Source: Hydractinia symbiolongicarpus (Eukaryota; Cnidaria; Hydrozoa; Anthoathecata; Hydractiniidae). From it: a stretch of DNA of 64,000 nt. Below the pieces are notes generated by a model. The model saw nothing but the letters and a program-made list of their open reading frames with translations. It made no database searches and was not told the DNA's origin. Position numbers and translations under genes: made by a program. Positions 11,977 through 25,017 of this stretch are shown in pieces. Position 1 is the stretch's first letter; every line of letters begins with the position of its first letter. The stretch covers positions 1,116,001 through 1,180,000 of the forward strand of contig NC_079881.1 of assembly GCF_029227915.1 (NCBI RefSeq), read 5' to 3'.

Positions 11977-12379
11977 GCAAACGAAAACCCGCGATTTCCC
12001 GTACATCCCGGGCTTGGCCCGTATAGTCGAATGTATACAAAGAAAGTACCCAGGGAGTAAACTCATTTCCCGAACGATTTTTTAAATTATTATTTAACCA
12101 CTAAACCCCATGAGACTTGCAGTTTTTAAAAATGTTTTCACTTTTGATGACACGCTGAATAAGAGAAGTTTAATCGCCGGCAAACGAAAACCCGCGATTT
12201 CCCGTAAATCCCGGACTCGGCCCGTATAGTCAAAAGTATACAAAGAAGGTACCCAGGGAATAAACTCATTTCCCGAACGATTTTTTAAATTATTTTTTCA
12301 CCACTAAAACGCATGAGACTTGTAGTTTTCAGAAATGTTTTCATTTTTGATGAGACGCTTAATGAAAGTGGTTTAATCG

Positions 12380-13800
12380 CCGGCAAACGAAAACCCGCGA
12401 TTTACCGTAAATCCCGGGCTTGGCTTGTATAGTCGAATGTATACAAAGAAAGTACCCTGTGAGTAAACTCATTTCCAAAACGATTTTTTAAATTATCTTT
12501 TCACCACTAAAACGCACGAGACTTGTAGTTTTCAAAAATGTTTTCATTTTTGATAAGACGCTGAATAAAAGAAGTTTAATCGCCGGCAAACGAAAACCCG
12601 CCATTTCCCGTAAACCCCGGACTCGGCCCGTATAGTCAAAAGTATACAAAGAAAGTACCCTGGGAGTAAACTCATTTCCCGAACGATTTTTTAAATTATT
12701 TTTTCATCACTAAAACGCATGAAACTTGTAGTTTTCAGAAATGTTTTCATTTTTGATGAGACGCTTAATGAAAGTGGTTTAATCGCCGGCAAACGAAAAC
12801 CCGCGATTTCCCGTAAATCCCGGGCTTGGCCCGTGTAGTCGAATGTATACAAAGAAAGTACCCTGTGAGTAAACTCATTTCCAAAACGATTTTTTAAATT
12901 ATCTTTTCACCACTAAAACGCATGAGACTTGTAGTTTTCAAAAATGTTTTCATTTTTGATGAGACGCTGAATAAAAGGAGTTTAATCGCCGGCAAACGAA
13001 AACCCGCCATTTTCCGTAAACCCCGGACTCGGCCCGTATAGCCAAAAGTATACAAAGGAAGTACCCAGGGAGTAAACTCATTTCCCGAACGATTTTTTAA
13101 ATTATTTTTTCACCACTAAAGCCCACGAGACTTGTAGTTTTTAAAAATGTTTTTATTTTTGATGAGACGCTGAATAAAAGAAGTTTAATCGGCGGCAAAC
13201 GAAAACCCGCGACTTCCCGTAAATCCCGGACTCGGCCCGTATAGTCAAAAGTATACAAAGAAGGTACCCAGGGAATAAACTCATTTCCCGAACGATTTTT
13301 TAAATTATTTTTTCACCACTAAAACGCATGAGACTTGTAGTTTTCAGAAATGTTTTCATTTTTGATGAGACGCTTAATGAAAGTGGTTTAATCGCCGGCA
13401 AACGAAAACCCGCGATTTCCCGTAAATCCCGGGCTTGGCCTGTATAGTCGAATGTATACAAAGAAAGTACCCTGTGAGTAAACTCATTTCCAAAACGATT
13501 TTTTAAATTATCTTTTCACCACAAGAACGCATGAGACTTGTAGTTTTCAAAAATGTTTTCATTTTTGATGAGACGCTGAATAAAAGAAGTTTAATCGCCG
13601 GCAAACGAAAACCCGCGACTTCCCGTAAATCCCGGACTCGGCCCGTATAGTCAAAAGTATACAAAGAAAGTACCCAGGAAGTAAACTCATTTCCCGAACG
13701 ATTTTTTAAATTATTTTTTCATCACTAAAACGCATGAGACTTGTAGTTTTCAGAAATGTTTTCATTTTTGATGAGACGCTTAATGAAAGTGGTTTAATCG
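12380..13800. repeat. 1,421-bp 7-monomer unit, copy 1 within B
   Basis: Exactly 7 x 203 bp. Starts at CCGGCAAACG and is followed at once by an identical-looking copy from 13,801. Diagnostic words GATTTACCGTAAATCCC and GATAAGACG occur in both copies and in unit A at 9,022-10,442. Confidence 0.9.
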
Positions 13801-15221
13801 CCGGCAAACGAAAACCCGCGATTTACCGTAAATCCCGGGCTTGGCTTGTATAGTCGAATGTATACAAAGAAAGTACCCTGTGAGTAAACTCATTTCCAAA
13901 ACGATTTTTTAAATTATCTTTTCACCACTAAAACGCACGAGACTTGTAGTTTTCAAAAATGTTTTCATTTTTGATAAGACGCTGAATAAAAGAAGTTTAA
14001 TCGCCGGCAAACGAAAACCCGCCATTTCCCGTAAACCCCGGACTCGGCCCGTATAGTCAAAAGTATACAAAGAAAGTACCCTGGGAGTAAACTCATTTCC
14101 CGAACGATTTTTTAAATTATTTTTTCATCACTAAAACGCATGAAACTTGTAGTTTTCAGAAATGTTTTCATTTTTGATGAGACGCTTAATGAAAGTGGTT
14201 TAATCGCCGGCAAACGAAAACCCGCGATTTCCCGTAAATCCCGGGCTTGGCCCGTGTAGTCGAATGTATACAAAGAAAGTACCCTGTGAGTAAACTCATT
14301 TCCAAAACGATTTTTTAAATTATCTTTTCACCACTAAAACGCATGAGACTTGTAGTTTTCAAAAATGTTTTCATTTTTGATGAGACGCTGAATAAAAGGA
14401 GTTTAATCGCCGGCAAACGAAAACCCGCCATTTTCCGTAAACCCCGGACTCGGCCCGTATAGCCAAAAGTATACAAAGGAAGTACCCAGGGAGTAAACTC
14501 ATTTCCCGAACGATTTTTTAAATTATTTTTTCACCACTAAAGCCCACGAGACTTGTAGTTTTTAAAAATGTTTTTATTTTTGATGAGACGCTGAATAAAA
14601 GAAGTTTAATCGGCGGCAAACGAAAACCCGCGACTTCCCGTAAATCCCGGACTCGGCCCGTATAGTCAAAAGTATACAAAGAAGGTACCCAGGGAATAAA
14701 CTCATTTCCCGAACGATTTTTTAAATTATTTTTTCACCACTAAAACGCATGAGACTTGTAGTTTTCAGAAATGTTTTCATTTTTGATGAGACGCTTAATG
14801 AAAGTGGTTTAATCGCCGGCAAACGAAAACCCGCGATTTCCCGTAAATCCCGGGCTTGGCCTGTATAGTCGAATGTATACAAAGAAAGTACCCTGTGAGT
14901 AAACTCATTTCCAAAACGATTTTTTAAATTATCTTTTCACCACAAGAACGCATGAGACTTGTAGTTTTCAAAAATGTTTTCATTTTTGATGAGACGCTGA
15001 ATAAAAGAAGTTTAATCGCCGGCAAACGAAAACCCGCGACTTCCCGTAAATCCCGGACTCGGCCCGTATAGTCAAAAGTATACAAAGAAAGTACCCAGGA
15101 AGTAAACTCATTTCCCGAACGATTTTTTAAATTATTTTTTCATCACTAAAACGCATGAGACTTGTAGTTTTCAGAAATGTTTTCATTTTTGATGAGACGC
15201 TTAATGAAAGTGGTTTAATCG
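13801..15221. repeat. 1,421-bp 7-monomer unit, copy 2 within B
   Basis: Second tandem copy. Its last monomer continues into CAAAGCACGCG at 15,230, as in unit A, while copy 1 ends by jumping back to CGAAAACCCGCGATTTACC. The crossover therefore fell in the shared TTTAATCGCCGGCAAAC word. Confidence 0.9.
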
Positions 15222-16413
15222 CCGGCAAACAAAGCACGCGATTTCCCGTACATCCCGGGCTTGGCCCGTATAGTCGAATGTATACAAAGAAAGTACCCAG
15301 TGAGTAAACTCATTTCCCAAATGATTTTTTAAATTATTATTTAACCACTAAAGCCCAAGAGACTTGTAGTTTTTCAAAATGTTTTCATTTTTGATGAGAC
15401 GCTGAATAAAAGAAGTTTAATCGCCGGCAAACGAAAACCCGCGATTTCCCGTAAATCCCAGACTCGGCCCGTATAGTCAAAAGCATACAAAGAAGGTAAC
15501 CAGGGAGTAAACTCATTTCCCGAACGATTTTTTAAATTATTTTTTCACCACTAAAACGCATGACACTTGTAGTTTTTAGAAATGTTTTCATTTTTGATGA
15601 GACGCTTAATGAAAGTGGTTTAATCGCCGGCAAACGAAAACCTGCGATTTACCGTAAATCCCGGGCTTGGCTTGTATAGTCGAATGTATACAAAGAAAGT
15701 ACCCTGTGAGTAAACTCATTTCCAAAACGATTTTTTAAATTATCTTTTCACCACTAAAACGCACGAGACTTGTAGTTTTCAAAAATGTTTTCATTTTTGA
15801 TGAGACGCTGAATAAAAGAAGTTTAATCGCCGGCAAACGAAAACCCGCCATTTCCCGTAAACCCCGGACTCGGCCCGTATAGTCAAAAGTATACAAAGAA
15901 AGCACCCAGGGAGTAAACTCTTTTCCCGAGCGATTTTTTAAATTATTTTTTCACCACTAAAACGCATGAGACTTGTAGTTTACAAAAATGTTTTCATTTT
16001 TGATGAGACGCTGAATAAAAGAAGTTTAATCGCCGGCAAACGAAAACCCGCGACTTCCCGTAAATCCCCGACTCGGCCCGTATAGTCAAAAGTATACAAA
16101 GAAAGTACCCAGGGAGTAAACTCATTTCCAAAACGATTTTTTAAATTATCTTTTCACCACTAAAACGCATGAGATTTGTAGTTTTCAAAAATGTTTTCAT
16201 TTCTGATGAGACGCTGAATAAAAGAAGTTTAATCGCCGGCAAACGAAAACCCGCTATTTCCCGTAAACACCGGACTCGGCCCGTATAGTCAAAAGTATAC
16301 AAAGAAAGTACCCAGGGAGTAAACTCATTTCCCGAACGATTTTTTAAATTATTATTTCACCACTAAAGCCCACGAGACTTGTAGTTTTTAAAAATGTTTT
16401 CATTTTTGATGAG

Positions 16414-17538
16414 ACGCTGAATAAAAGAAGTTTAATCGCCGGCAAACGAAAACCCGCGATTTCCCGTAAATCCCGGACTCGGCCCGTATAGTCAAAAGTA
16501 TACAAAGAAAGTACCCTGGGAGTAAACTCATTTCCCGAACGATTTTTTAAATTATTTTTTCACCACGCGATTTCCCGTAAATCCCGGGCTTGGCCCGTGT
16601 AGTCGAATGTATACAAAGAAAGTACCCTGTGAGTAAACTCATTTCCAAAACGATTTTTTAAATTATCTTTTCACCACTAAAACGCATGAGACTTGTAGTT
16701 TTCAAAAATGTTTTCATTTTTGATAAGACGCTGAATAAAAGGAGTTTAATCGCCGGCAAACGAAAACCCGCCATTTCCCGTAAACCCCGGACTCGGCCCG
16801 TATAGTCAAAAGTATACAAAGGAAGTACCCAGGGAGTAAACTCATTTCCCGAACGATTTTTTAAATTATTTTTTCACCACTAAAGCACACGAGACTTGTA
16901 GTTTTTAAAAATGTTTTCATTTTTGATAAGACGCTAAATAAAAGAGGTTTAATCGCCGGCAAACGAAAACCTGCGATTTCCCGTAAATCCTGGACTCGGC
17001 CCGTATAGTCAAAAGTATACAAAGAAAGTACCCTGGGAGTAAACTTATTTCCCGAACGATTTTTTAAATTATTATTTCACCACTAAAGCCCATGAGACTT
17101 GTAGTTTTCAAAAATGTTTCATTTCTGATGAGACGCTGAATAAAAGAAGTTTAATCGCCGGCAAACGAAAACCCGCCATTTCCCGTAAACCCCGGACTCG
17201 GCCCGTATAGTCAAAAGTATACAAAGAAAGTACCCAGGGAGTAAACTCATTTCCCGAACGATTTTTTAAATTTTTATTTCACCACTAAAGCCCACGAGAT
17301 TTGTAGTTTTTAAAAATGTTTTCATTTTTGATGAGACGCTGAATAAAAGAAGTTTAATCGCCGGCAAACGAAAACCCGCGATTTCCCGTAAATCCCGGAC
17401 TCGGCCCGTATAGTTAAAAGTATACAAAGAAGGTAACCAGGGAGTAAACTCATTTCCCGAACGATTTTTTAAATTATTTTTTCACCACTAAAACGCATGA
17501 CACTTGTAGTTTTTAGAAATGTTTTCATTTTTGATGAG
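16414..17538. repeat. 1,125-bp higher-order unit, copy 1
   Basis: Five monomers, one of them 202 bp (ATGTTTCATTTC), plus the 111-bp truncated monomer give 1,125 bp. The left edge is approximate because it merges with the end of unit B. Four differences from copy 2 were seen, for example AAGAGGTTT near 16,950 against AAGAAGTTT, and GAGATTT near 17,297 against GAGACTT. Confidence 0.85.
16498..16608. repeat. Truncated 111-bp monomer, copy 2
   Basis: Identical deletion junction to the copy at 11,719, displaced by 4,779 bp, the A-to-B offset. It lost the hairpin and GCCGGC block but is still embedded normally in the array. Confidence 0.92.
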
Positions 17539-18663
17539 ACGCTGAATAAAAGAAGTTTAATCGCCGGTAAACGAAAACCCGCGATTTCCCGTAAATCCCG
17601 GACTCGGCCCGAATAGTCAAAAGTATACAAAGAAAGTACCCTGGGAGTAAACTCATTTCCCGAACGATTTTTTAAATTATTTTTTCACCACGCGATTTCC
17701 CGTAAATCCCGGGCTTGGCCCGTGTAGTCGAATGTATACAAAGAAAGTACCCTGTGAGTAAACTCATTTCCAAAACGATTTTTTAAATTATCTTTTCACC
17801 ACTAAAACGCATGAGACTTGTAGTTTTCAAAAATGTTTTCATTTTTGATAAGACGCTGAATAAAAGGAGTTTAATCGCCGGCAAACGAAAACCCGCCATT
17901 TCCCGTAAACCCCGGACTCGGCCCGTATAGTCAAAAGTATACAAAGGAAGTACCCAGGGAGTAAACTCATTTCCCGAACGATTTTTTAAATTATTTTTTC
18001 ACCACTAAAGCACACGAGACTTGTAGTTTTTAAAAATGTTTTCATTTTTGATAAGACGCTAAATAAAAGAAGTTTAATCGCCGGCAAACGAAAACCTGCG
18101 ATTTCCCGTAAATCCTGGACTCGGCCCGTATAGTCAAAAGTATACAAAGAAAGTACCCTGGGAGTAAACTTATTTCCCGAACGATTTTTTAAATTATTAT
18201 TTCACCACTAAAGCCCATGAGACTTGTAGTTTTCAAAAATGTTTCATTTCTGATGAGACGCTGAATAAAAGAAGTTTAATCGCCGGCAAACGAAAACCCG
18301 CCATTTCCCGTAAACCCCGGACTCGGCCCGTATAGTCAAAAGGATACAAAGAAAGTACCCAGGGAGTAAACTCATTTCCCGAACGATTTTTTAAATTATT
18401 ATTTCACCACTAAAGCCCACGAGACTTGTAGTTTTTAAAAATGTTTTCATTTTTGATGAGACGCTGAATAAAAGAAGTTTAATCGCCGGCAAACGAAAAC
18501 CCGCGATTTCCCGTAAATCCCGGACTCGGCCCGTATAGTTAAAAGTATACAAAGAAGGTAACCAGGGAGTAAACTCATTTCCCGAACGATTTTTTAAATT
18601 ATTTTTTCACCACTAAAACGCATGACACTTGTAGTTTTTAGAAATGTTTTCATTTTTGATGAG
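17539..18663. repeat. 1,125-bp higher-order unit, copy 2
   Basis: Same order of variants as the preceding unit. The match ends where CTTAATGAAAGTGG replaces CTGAATAAAAGAAG at about 18,664. The last ~640 bp are also part of the next, 1,420-bp, unit. Confidence 0.85.
17623..17733. repeat. Truncated 111-bp monomer, copy 3
   Basis: Third copy of the junction, 1,125 bp after copy 2. It arose by the tandem duplication of the 16.4-17.5 kb segment. The upstream base string has CCCGAATAG instead of CCCGTATAG. Confidence 0.92.
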
Positions 18664-19440
18664 ACGCTTAATGAAAGTGGTTTAATCGCCGGCAAACGAA
18701 AACCCGCGATTTCCCGTAAATCCCGGACTTGGCTTGTATATTCGATAGTATACAAAGAAAGTACCCTGTGAGTAAACTCATTTCCAAAACGATTTTTTAA
18801 ATTATCTTTTCACCACTAAAACGCATGAGACTTGTAGTTTTAAAAAATGTTTTCATTTTTGATGAGACGCTGAATAAAAGAAGTTTAATCGCCGGCAAAC
18901 GAAAACCCGCCATTTCCCGTAAACCCCGGACTCGGCCCGTATAGTCAAAAGTATACAAAGAAAGTACCCAGGGAGTAAACTCTTTTCCCGAGCGATTTTT
19001 TAAAGTATTTTTTCACCACTAAAACGCATGAGACTTGTAGTTTACAAAAATGTTTTCATTTTTGATGAGACGCTGAATAAAAGAAGTTTAATCGCCGGCA
19101 AACGAAAACCCGCGATTTCCCGAAAATCCCGGACTCGGCCCGTATAGTTAAAAGTATACAAAGAAGGTAACCAGGGAGTAAACTCATTTCCCGAACGATT
19201 TTTTAAATTATTTTTTCACCACTAAAACGCATGAGACTTGTAGTTTTTAGAAATGTTTTCATTTTTGATGAGACGCTTAATGAAAGTGGTTTAATCGCCG
19301 GCAAACGAAAACCCGCCATTTCCCGTAAATCCCGGACTTGGCTTGTATATTCGATAGTATACAAAGAAAGTACCCTGTGAGTAAACTCATTTCCAAAACG
19401 ATTTTTTAAATTATCTTTTCACCACTAAAACGCATGAGAC
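18021..19440. repeat. 1,420-bp 7-monomer unit, copy 1
   Basis: Seven monomers, one with a single-base loss. ATGTTTCATTTCTG at 18,239 recurs at 19,659. It contains the variants ATATTCGATAGTATAC, CTCTTTTCCCGAGCG and GATTTCCCGAAAATCCC, in the same order in both copies. Confidence 0.88.
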
Positions 19441-20860
19441 TTGTAGTTTTTAAAAATGTTTTCATTTTTGATAAGACGCTAAATAAAAGAAGTTTAATCG
19501 CCGGCAAACGAAAACCTGCGATTTCCCGTAAATCCTGGACTCGGCCCGTATAGTCAAAAGTATACAAAGAAAGTACCCTGGGAGTAAACTTATTTCCCGA
19601 ACGATTTTTTAAATTATTATTTCACCACTAAAGCCCATGAGACTTGTAGTTTTCAAAAATGTTTCATTTCTGATGAGACGCTGAATAAAAGAAGTTTAAT
19701 CGCCGGCAAACGAAAACCCGCCATTTCCCGTAAACCCCGGACTCGGCCCGTATAGTCAAAAGGATACAAAGAAAGTACCCAGGGAGTAAACTCATTTCCC
19801 GAACGATTTTTTAAATTATTATTTCACCACTAAAGCCCACGAGACTTGTAGTTTTTAAAAATGTTTTCATTTTTGATGAGACGCTGAATAAAAGAAGTTT
19901 AATCGCCGGCAAACGAAAACCCGCGATTTCCCGTAAATCCCGGACTCGGCCCGTATAGTTAAAAGTATACAAAGAAGGTAACCAGGGAGTAAACTCATTT
20001 CCCGAACGATTTTTTAAATTATTTTTTCACCACTAAAACGCATGACACTTGTAGTTTTTAGAAATGTTTTCATTTTTGATGAGACGCTTAATGAAAGTGG
20101 TTTAATCGCCGGCAAACGAAAACCCGCGATTTCCCGTAAATCCCGGACTTGGCTTGTATATTCGATAGTATACAAAGAAAGTACCCTGTGAGTAAACTCA
20201 TTTCCAAAACGATTTTTTAAATTATCTTTTCACCACTAAAACGCATGAGACTTGTAGTTTTAAAAAATGTTTTCATTTTTGATGAGACGCTGAATAAAAG
20301 AAGTTTAATCGCCGGCAAACGAAAACCCGCCATTTCCCGTAAACCCCGGACTCGGCCCGTATAGTCAAAAGTATACAAAGAAAGTACCCAGGGAGTAAAC
20401 TCTTTTCCCGAGCGATTTTTTAAAGTATTTTTTCACCACTAAAACGCATGAGACTTGTAGTTTACAAAAATGTTTTCATTTTTGATGAGACGCTGAATAA
20501 AAGAAGTTTAATCGCCGGCAAACGAAAACCCGCGATTTCCCGAAAATCCCGGACTCGGCCCGTATAGTTAAAAGTATACAAAGAAGGTAACCAGGGAGTA
20601 AACTCATTTCCCGAACGATTTTTTAAATTATTTTTTCACCACTAAAACGCATGAGACTTGTAGTTTTTAGAAATGTTTTCATTTTTGATGAGACGCTTAA
20701 TGAAAGTGGTTTAATCGCCGGCAAACGAAAACCCGCCATTTCCCGTAAATCCCGGACTTGGCTTGTATATTCGATAGTATACAAAGAAAGTACCCTGTGA
20801 GTAAACTCATTTCCAAAACGATTTTTTAAATTATCTTTTCACCACTAAAACGCATGAGAC
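19441..20860. repeat. 1,420-bp 7-monomer unit, copy 2
   Basis: Near-identical tandem copy of 18,021-19,440; no difference was found in the rows compared. It is followed by a partial third set of related monomers rather than a third full copy. Confidence 0.88.
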
Positions 20861-22990
20861 TTGTAGTTTTAAAAAATGTTTTCATTTTTGATGAGACGCT
20901 GAATAAAAGAAGTTTAATCGCCGGCAAACGAAAACCCGCCATTTCCCGTAAACCCCGGACTCGGCCCGTATAGTCAAAAGTATACAAAGAAAGTACCCAG
21001 GGAGTAAACTCTTTTCCCGAGCGATTTTTTAAATTATTTTTTCACCACTAAAACGCATGAGACTTGTAGTTTACAAAAATGTTTTCATTTTTGATGAGAC
21101 GCTGAATAAAAGAAGTTTAATCGCCGGCAAACGAAAACCCGCCATTTCCCGTAAACCCCGGACTCGGCCCGTATAGTCAAAAGTATACAAAGAAAGTACC
21201 CAGGGAGTAAACTCATTTCCCGAACGCTTTTTTAAATTATTATTTCACCACTAAAGCCCACGAGACTTGTAGTTTTTAAAAATGTTTTCATTTTTGATGA
21301 GACGCTGAATAAAAGAAGTTTAATCGCCGGCAAACGAAAACCCGCGATTTCCCGTAAATCCCGGACTCGGCCCGTATAGTTAAAAGTATACAAAGAAGGT
21401 AACCAGGGAGTAAACTCATTTCCCGAACGATTTTTTAAATTATTTTTTCACCACTAAAACGCATGACACTTGTAGTTTTTAGAAATGTTTTCATTTTTGA
21501 TGAGACGCTTAATGAAAGTGGTTTAATCGCCGGCAAACGAAAACCCGCGATTTCCCGTAAATCCCGGACTTGGCTTGTATATTCGATAGTATACAAAGAA
21601 AGTACCCTGTGAGTAAACTCATTTCCAAAACGATTTTTTAAATTATCTTTTCACCACTAAAACGCATGAGACTTGTAGTTTTAAAAAATGTTTTCATTTT
21701 TGATGAGGCACTGAATAAAAGAAGTTTAATCGCCGGCAAACGAAAACCCGCCATTTCCCGTAAACCCCGCACTCGGCCCGTATATTCAAAAGTATACAAA
21801 GAAAGTACCCAGGGAGTAAACTCTTTTCCCGAGCGATTTTTTAAATTATTTTTTCACCACTAAAACGCATGAGACTTGTAGTTTACAAAAATGTTTTCAT
21901 TTTTGATGAGACGCTGAATAAAAGAAGTTTAATCGCCGGCAAACGAAAACCTGCAATTTCCGGTAAATCCTGGACTCGGCCCGTATAGTCAAAAGTATAC
22001 AAAGAAAGTACCCTGGGAGTAAACTCATTTCCCGAACGATTTTTTAAATTATTTTTTCATCACTAAAACGCATGAGACTTGTAGTTTTCAGAAATGTTTT
22101 CATTTTTGATGAGACGCTTAATGAAAGTGGTTTAATCGCCGGCAAACGAAAACCCGCGATTTCCCGTAAATCCCGGGCTTGGCCCGTGTTGTCGAATGTA
22201 TACAAAGAAAGTACCCTGTGAGTAAACTCATTTCCAAAACGATTTTTGAAATTATCTTTTCACCACTAAAACGCATGAGACTTGTAGTTTTCAAAAATGT
22301 TTTCATTTTTGATGAGACGCTGAATAAAAGGAGTTTAATCGCCGGCAAACGAAAACCCGCCATTTTCCGTAAACCCCGGACTCGGCCCGTATAGCCAAAA
22401 GTATACAAAGGAAGTACCCAGGGAGTAAACTCATTTCCCGAACGATTTTTTAAATTATTTTTTCACTAATAAAGCACATGAGACTTGTAGTTTTTAAAAA
22501 TGTTTTCATTTTTGATAAGACGCTGAATAAAAGAAGTTTAATCGCCGGCAAACGAAAACCCGCGACTTCCCGTAAGTCCCCGACTCGGCCCGTATAGTCA
22601 AAAGTATACAAAGAAAGTACCCAGGGAGTAAACTCATTTCCAAAACGATTTTTTAAATTATCTTTTCACCACTAAAACTCATGAGACTTGTAGTTTTCAA
22701 AAATGTTTTCATTTCTGATGAGACGCTGAATAAAAGAAGTTTAATCGCCAGCAAACGAAAACCCGCCATTTCCCGTAAACCCCGGACTCGGCCCGCATAG
22801 TCAAAAGTATACAAAGAAAGTACCCAGGGAGTAAACTCATTTCCCGAACGATTTTTTAAATTATTATTTCACCACTAAAGCCCACGAGACTTGTAGTTTT
22901 TAAAAATGTTTTCATTTTTGATGAGACGCTGAATAAAAGAAGTTTAATCGCCGGCAAACGAAAACCCGCGATTTCCCGTAAATCCCGGAC
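20861..22990. repeat. 3- and 4-monomer reshuffled repeats
   Basis: TAAAAAATG words at 20,261, 20,870 and 21,682 give offsets of 609 (3 x 203) and 812 (4 x 203). The monomers are derived from the preceding 7-mer in a new order. A C/T change, CGAACGCTTTTTT near 21,224, is unusual in the otherwise invariant GATTTTTT block. Confidence 0.75.
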
Positions 22991-25017
22991 TCGACCCGTA
23001 TAGTCAAAAGTATACAAAGAAGGTAACCAGGGAGTAAACTCATTTCCAGAACGATTTTTTAAATTATTTTTTCACCACTAAAACGCATGAGTCTTGTAGT
23101 TTTTAGAAATGTTTTCATTTTTGATGAGACGCTGAATAAAAAAAGTTTAATCGCCGGCAAACGAAAACCTGCGATTTCCCGTAAATCCCGGGCTTGGCCC
23201 GTATAGTCAAAAGTATACAAAGAAGGTAACCAGGGAGTAAACTCATTTCCCGAACGATTTTTTAAATTATTTTTTCACCACTAAAACGCATGACACTTGT
23301 AGTTTTCAGAAATGTTTTCATTTTTGATGAGACGCTTAATGAAAGTGGTTTAATCGCCGGCAAACGAAAACCCGCGATTTCCCGTAAATCCCGGGCTTGG
23401 CTTGTATAGTCGAATGTATACAAAGAAAGTACCCTGTGAGTAAACTCATTTCCAAAACGATTTTTTAAATTATCTTTTCACCACAAAAACGCATGAGACT
23501 TGTAGTTTTCAAAAATGTTTTCATTTTTGATGAGACGCTGAATAAAAGAAGTTTAATCGCCGGCAAACGAAAACCCGCCATTTCCCGTAAACCCCGGACT
23601 CGGCCCGTATAGTCAAAAGTATACAAAGAAAGTACCCAGGGAGTAAACTCTTTTCCCTAGCGATTTTTTAAATTATTTTTACACCACTAAAACGCATGAG
23701 ACTTGTAGTTTACAAAAATGTTTTCATTTTTGATGAGACGCTGAATAAAAGAAGTTTAATCCCCGGCAAACGAAAACCTGCGATTTCCCGTAAATCCTGG
23801 ACTCGGCCCGTATAGTCAAAAGTATACAAAGAAAGTACCCTGGGAGTAAACTCATTTCCCGAACGATTTTTTAAATTATTTTTTCATCACTAAAACGCAT
23901 GAGACTTGTAGTTTTCAGAAATGTTTTCATTTTTGATGAGACGCTTAATGAAAGTGGTTTAATTGCCGGCAAACGAAAACCCGCAACTTCCCGGAAAATC
24001 CCCGACTCGGCCCGTATAGTCAAAAGTATACAAAAAAGTCTCAGGAAGTAAACTCATTTCCCGAACGATTTTTTAAATTATTATTTCACCACTAAAGCCC
24101 ATGAGACTTGCAGTTCTTAAAAATGTTTTCATTTTTGATGAAACGCTGAATAAAAGAAGTTTAATCGCCGGCAAACGAAAACCCGCGATTTTCCGTAAAT
24201 CCCGGACTCGGCCCGTATAGTCAAAAGTATACAAAGAAGGTACCCAGGGAATAAACTCATTTCCCGAACGATTTTTTAAATTATTTTTTCACCACTAAAA
24301 CGCATGAGACTTGTAGTTTTCAGAAATGTTTTCATTTTTGATGAGACGCTTAATGAAAGTGATTTAATCGCCGGCAAACGAAAACCCGCGATTTCCCGTA
24401 AATCCCGGGCTTGGCCCGTATAGTCAAATGTATACAAAGAAAGTACCCTGTGAGTAAACTCATTTCCAAAACGATTTTTTAAATTATCTTTTCACCACTA
24501 AAACGCATGAGACTTGTAGTTTTCAAAAATGTTTTCATTTTTGATGAGACGCTGAATAAAAGAAGTTTAATCGCCGGCAAACGAAAACCCGCGACTTCCC
24601 GTAAATCCCGGACTCGGTCCGTATAGTCAAAAGTATACAAAGAAAGTACCCAGGGAGTAAACTCATTTCCCGAACGATTTTTTAAATTATTTTTTCATCA
24701 CTAAAACGCATGAGACTTGTAGTTTTCAGAAATGTTTTCATTTTTGATGAGACGCTTAATGAAAGTGGTTTAATCGCCGGCAAACGAAACACGCGATTTC
24801 CCGTACATCCCGGGCTTGGCCCGTATAGTCGAATGTATACAAACAAAGTACCCAGGGAGTAAACTCATTTCCCGAATGATTTTTTAAATTATTATTTAAC
24901 CACTAAAGCCCTAGAGACTTGTAGTTTTTAAAAATGTTTTCATTTTGATGAGACGCTGAATAAAAGAAGTTTAATCGCCGGCAAACGAAAACCCGCGACT
25001 TCCCGTAAATCTCCAAC
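22991..25017. repeat. 2,027-bp 10-monomer unit, copy 1
   Basis: Ten monomers. The rare variant CAAAAAAGTCTCAGG at 24,031 recurs at 26,058, an offset of 2,027. Another shared rarity is ATGAGTC near 23,087 and 25,114. The left edge is approximate. Confidence 0.85.

Larger units (their letters stand above)
11977..16755. repeat. 4,779-bp higher-order unit B (A plus an extra 7-mer)
   Basis: Matches unit A base for base by eye until 13,800, then repeats its own 7-mer, then resumes the match to A at an offset of 4,779 (3,358 + 1,421). The rare word CAAAGCACGCG is at 10,451 in A and 15,230 in B. The match fades after about 16,725, where GATAAGACG replaces GATGAGACG. Confidence 0.9.
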
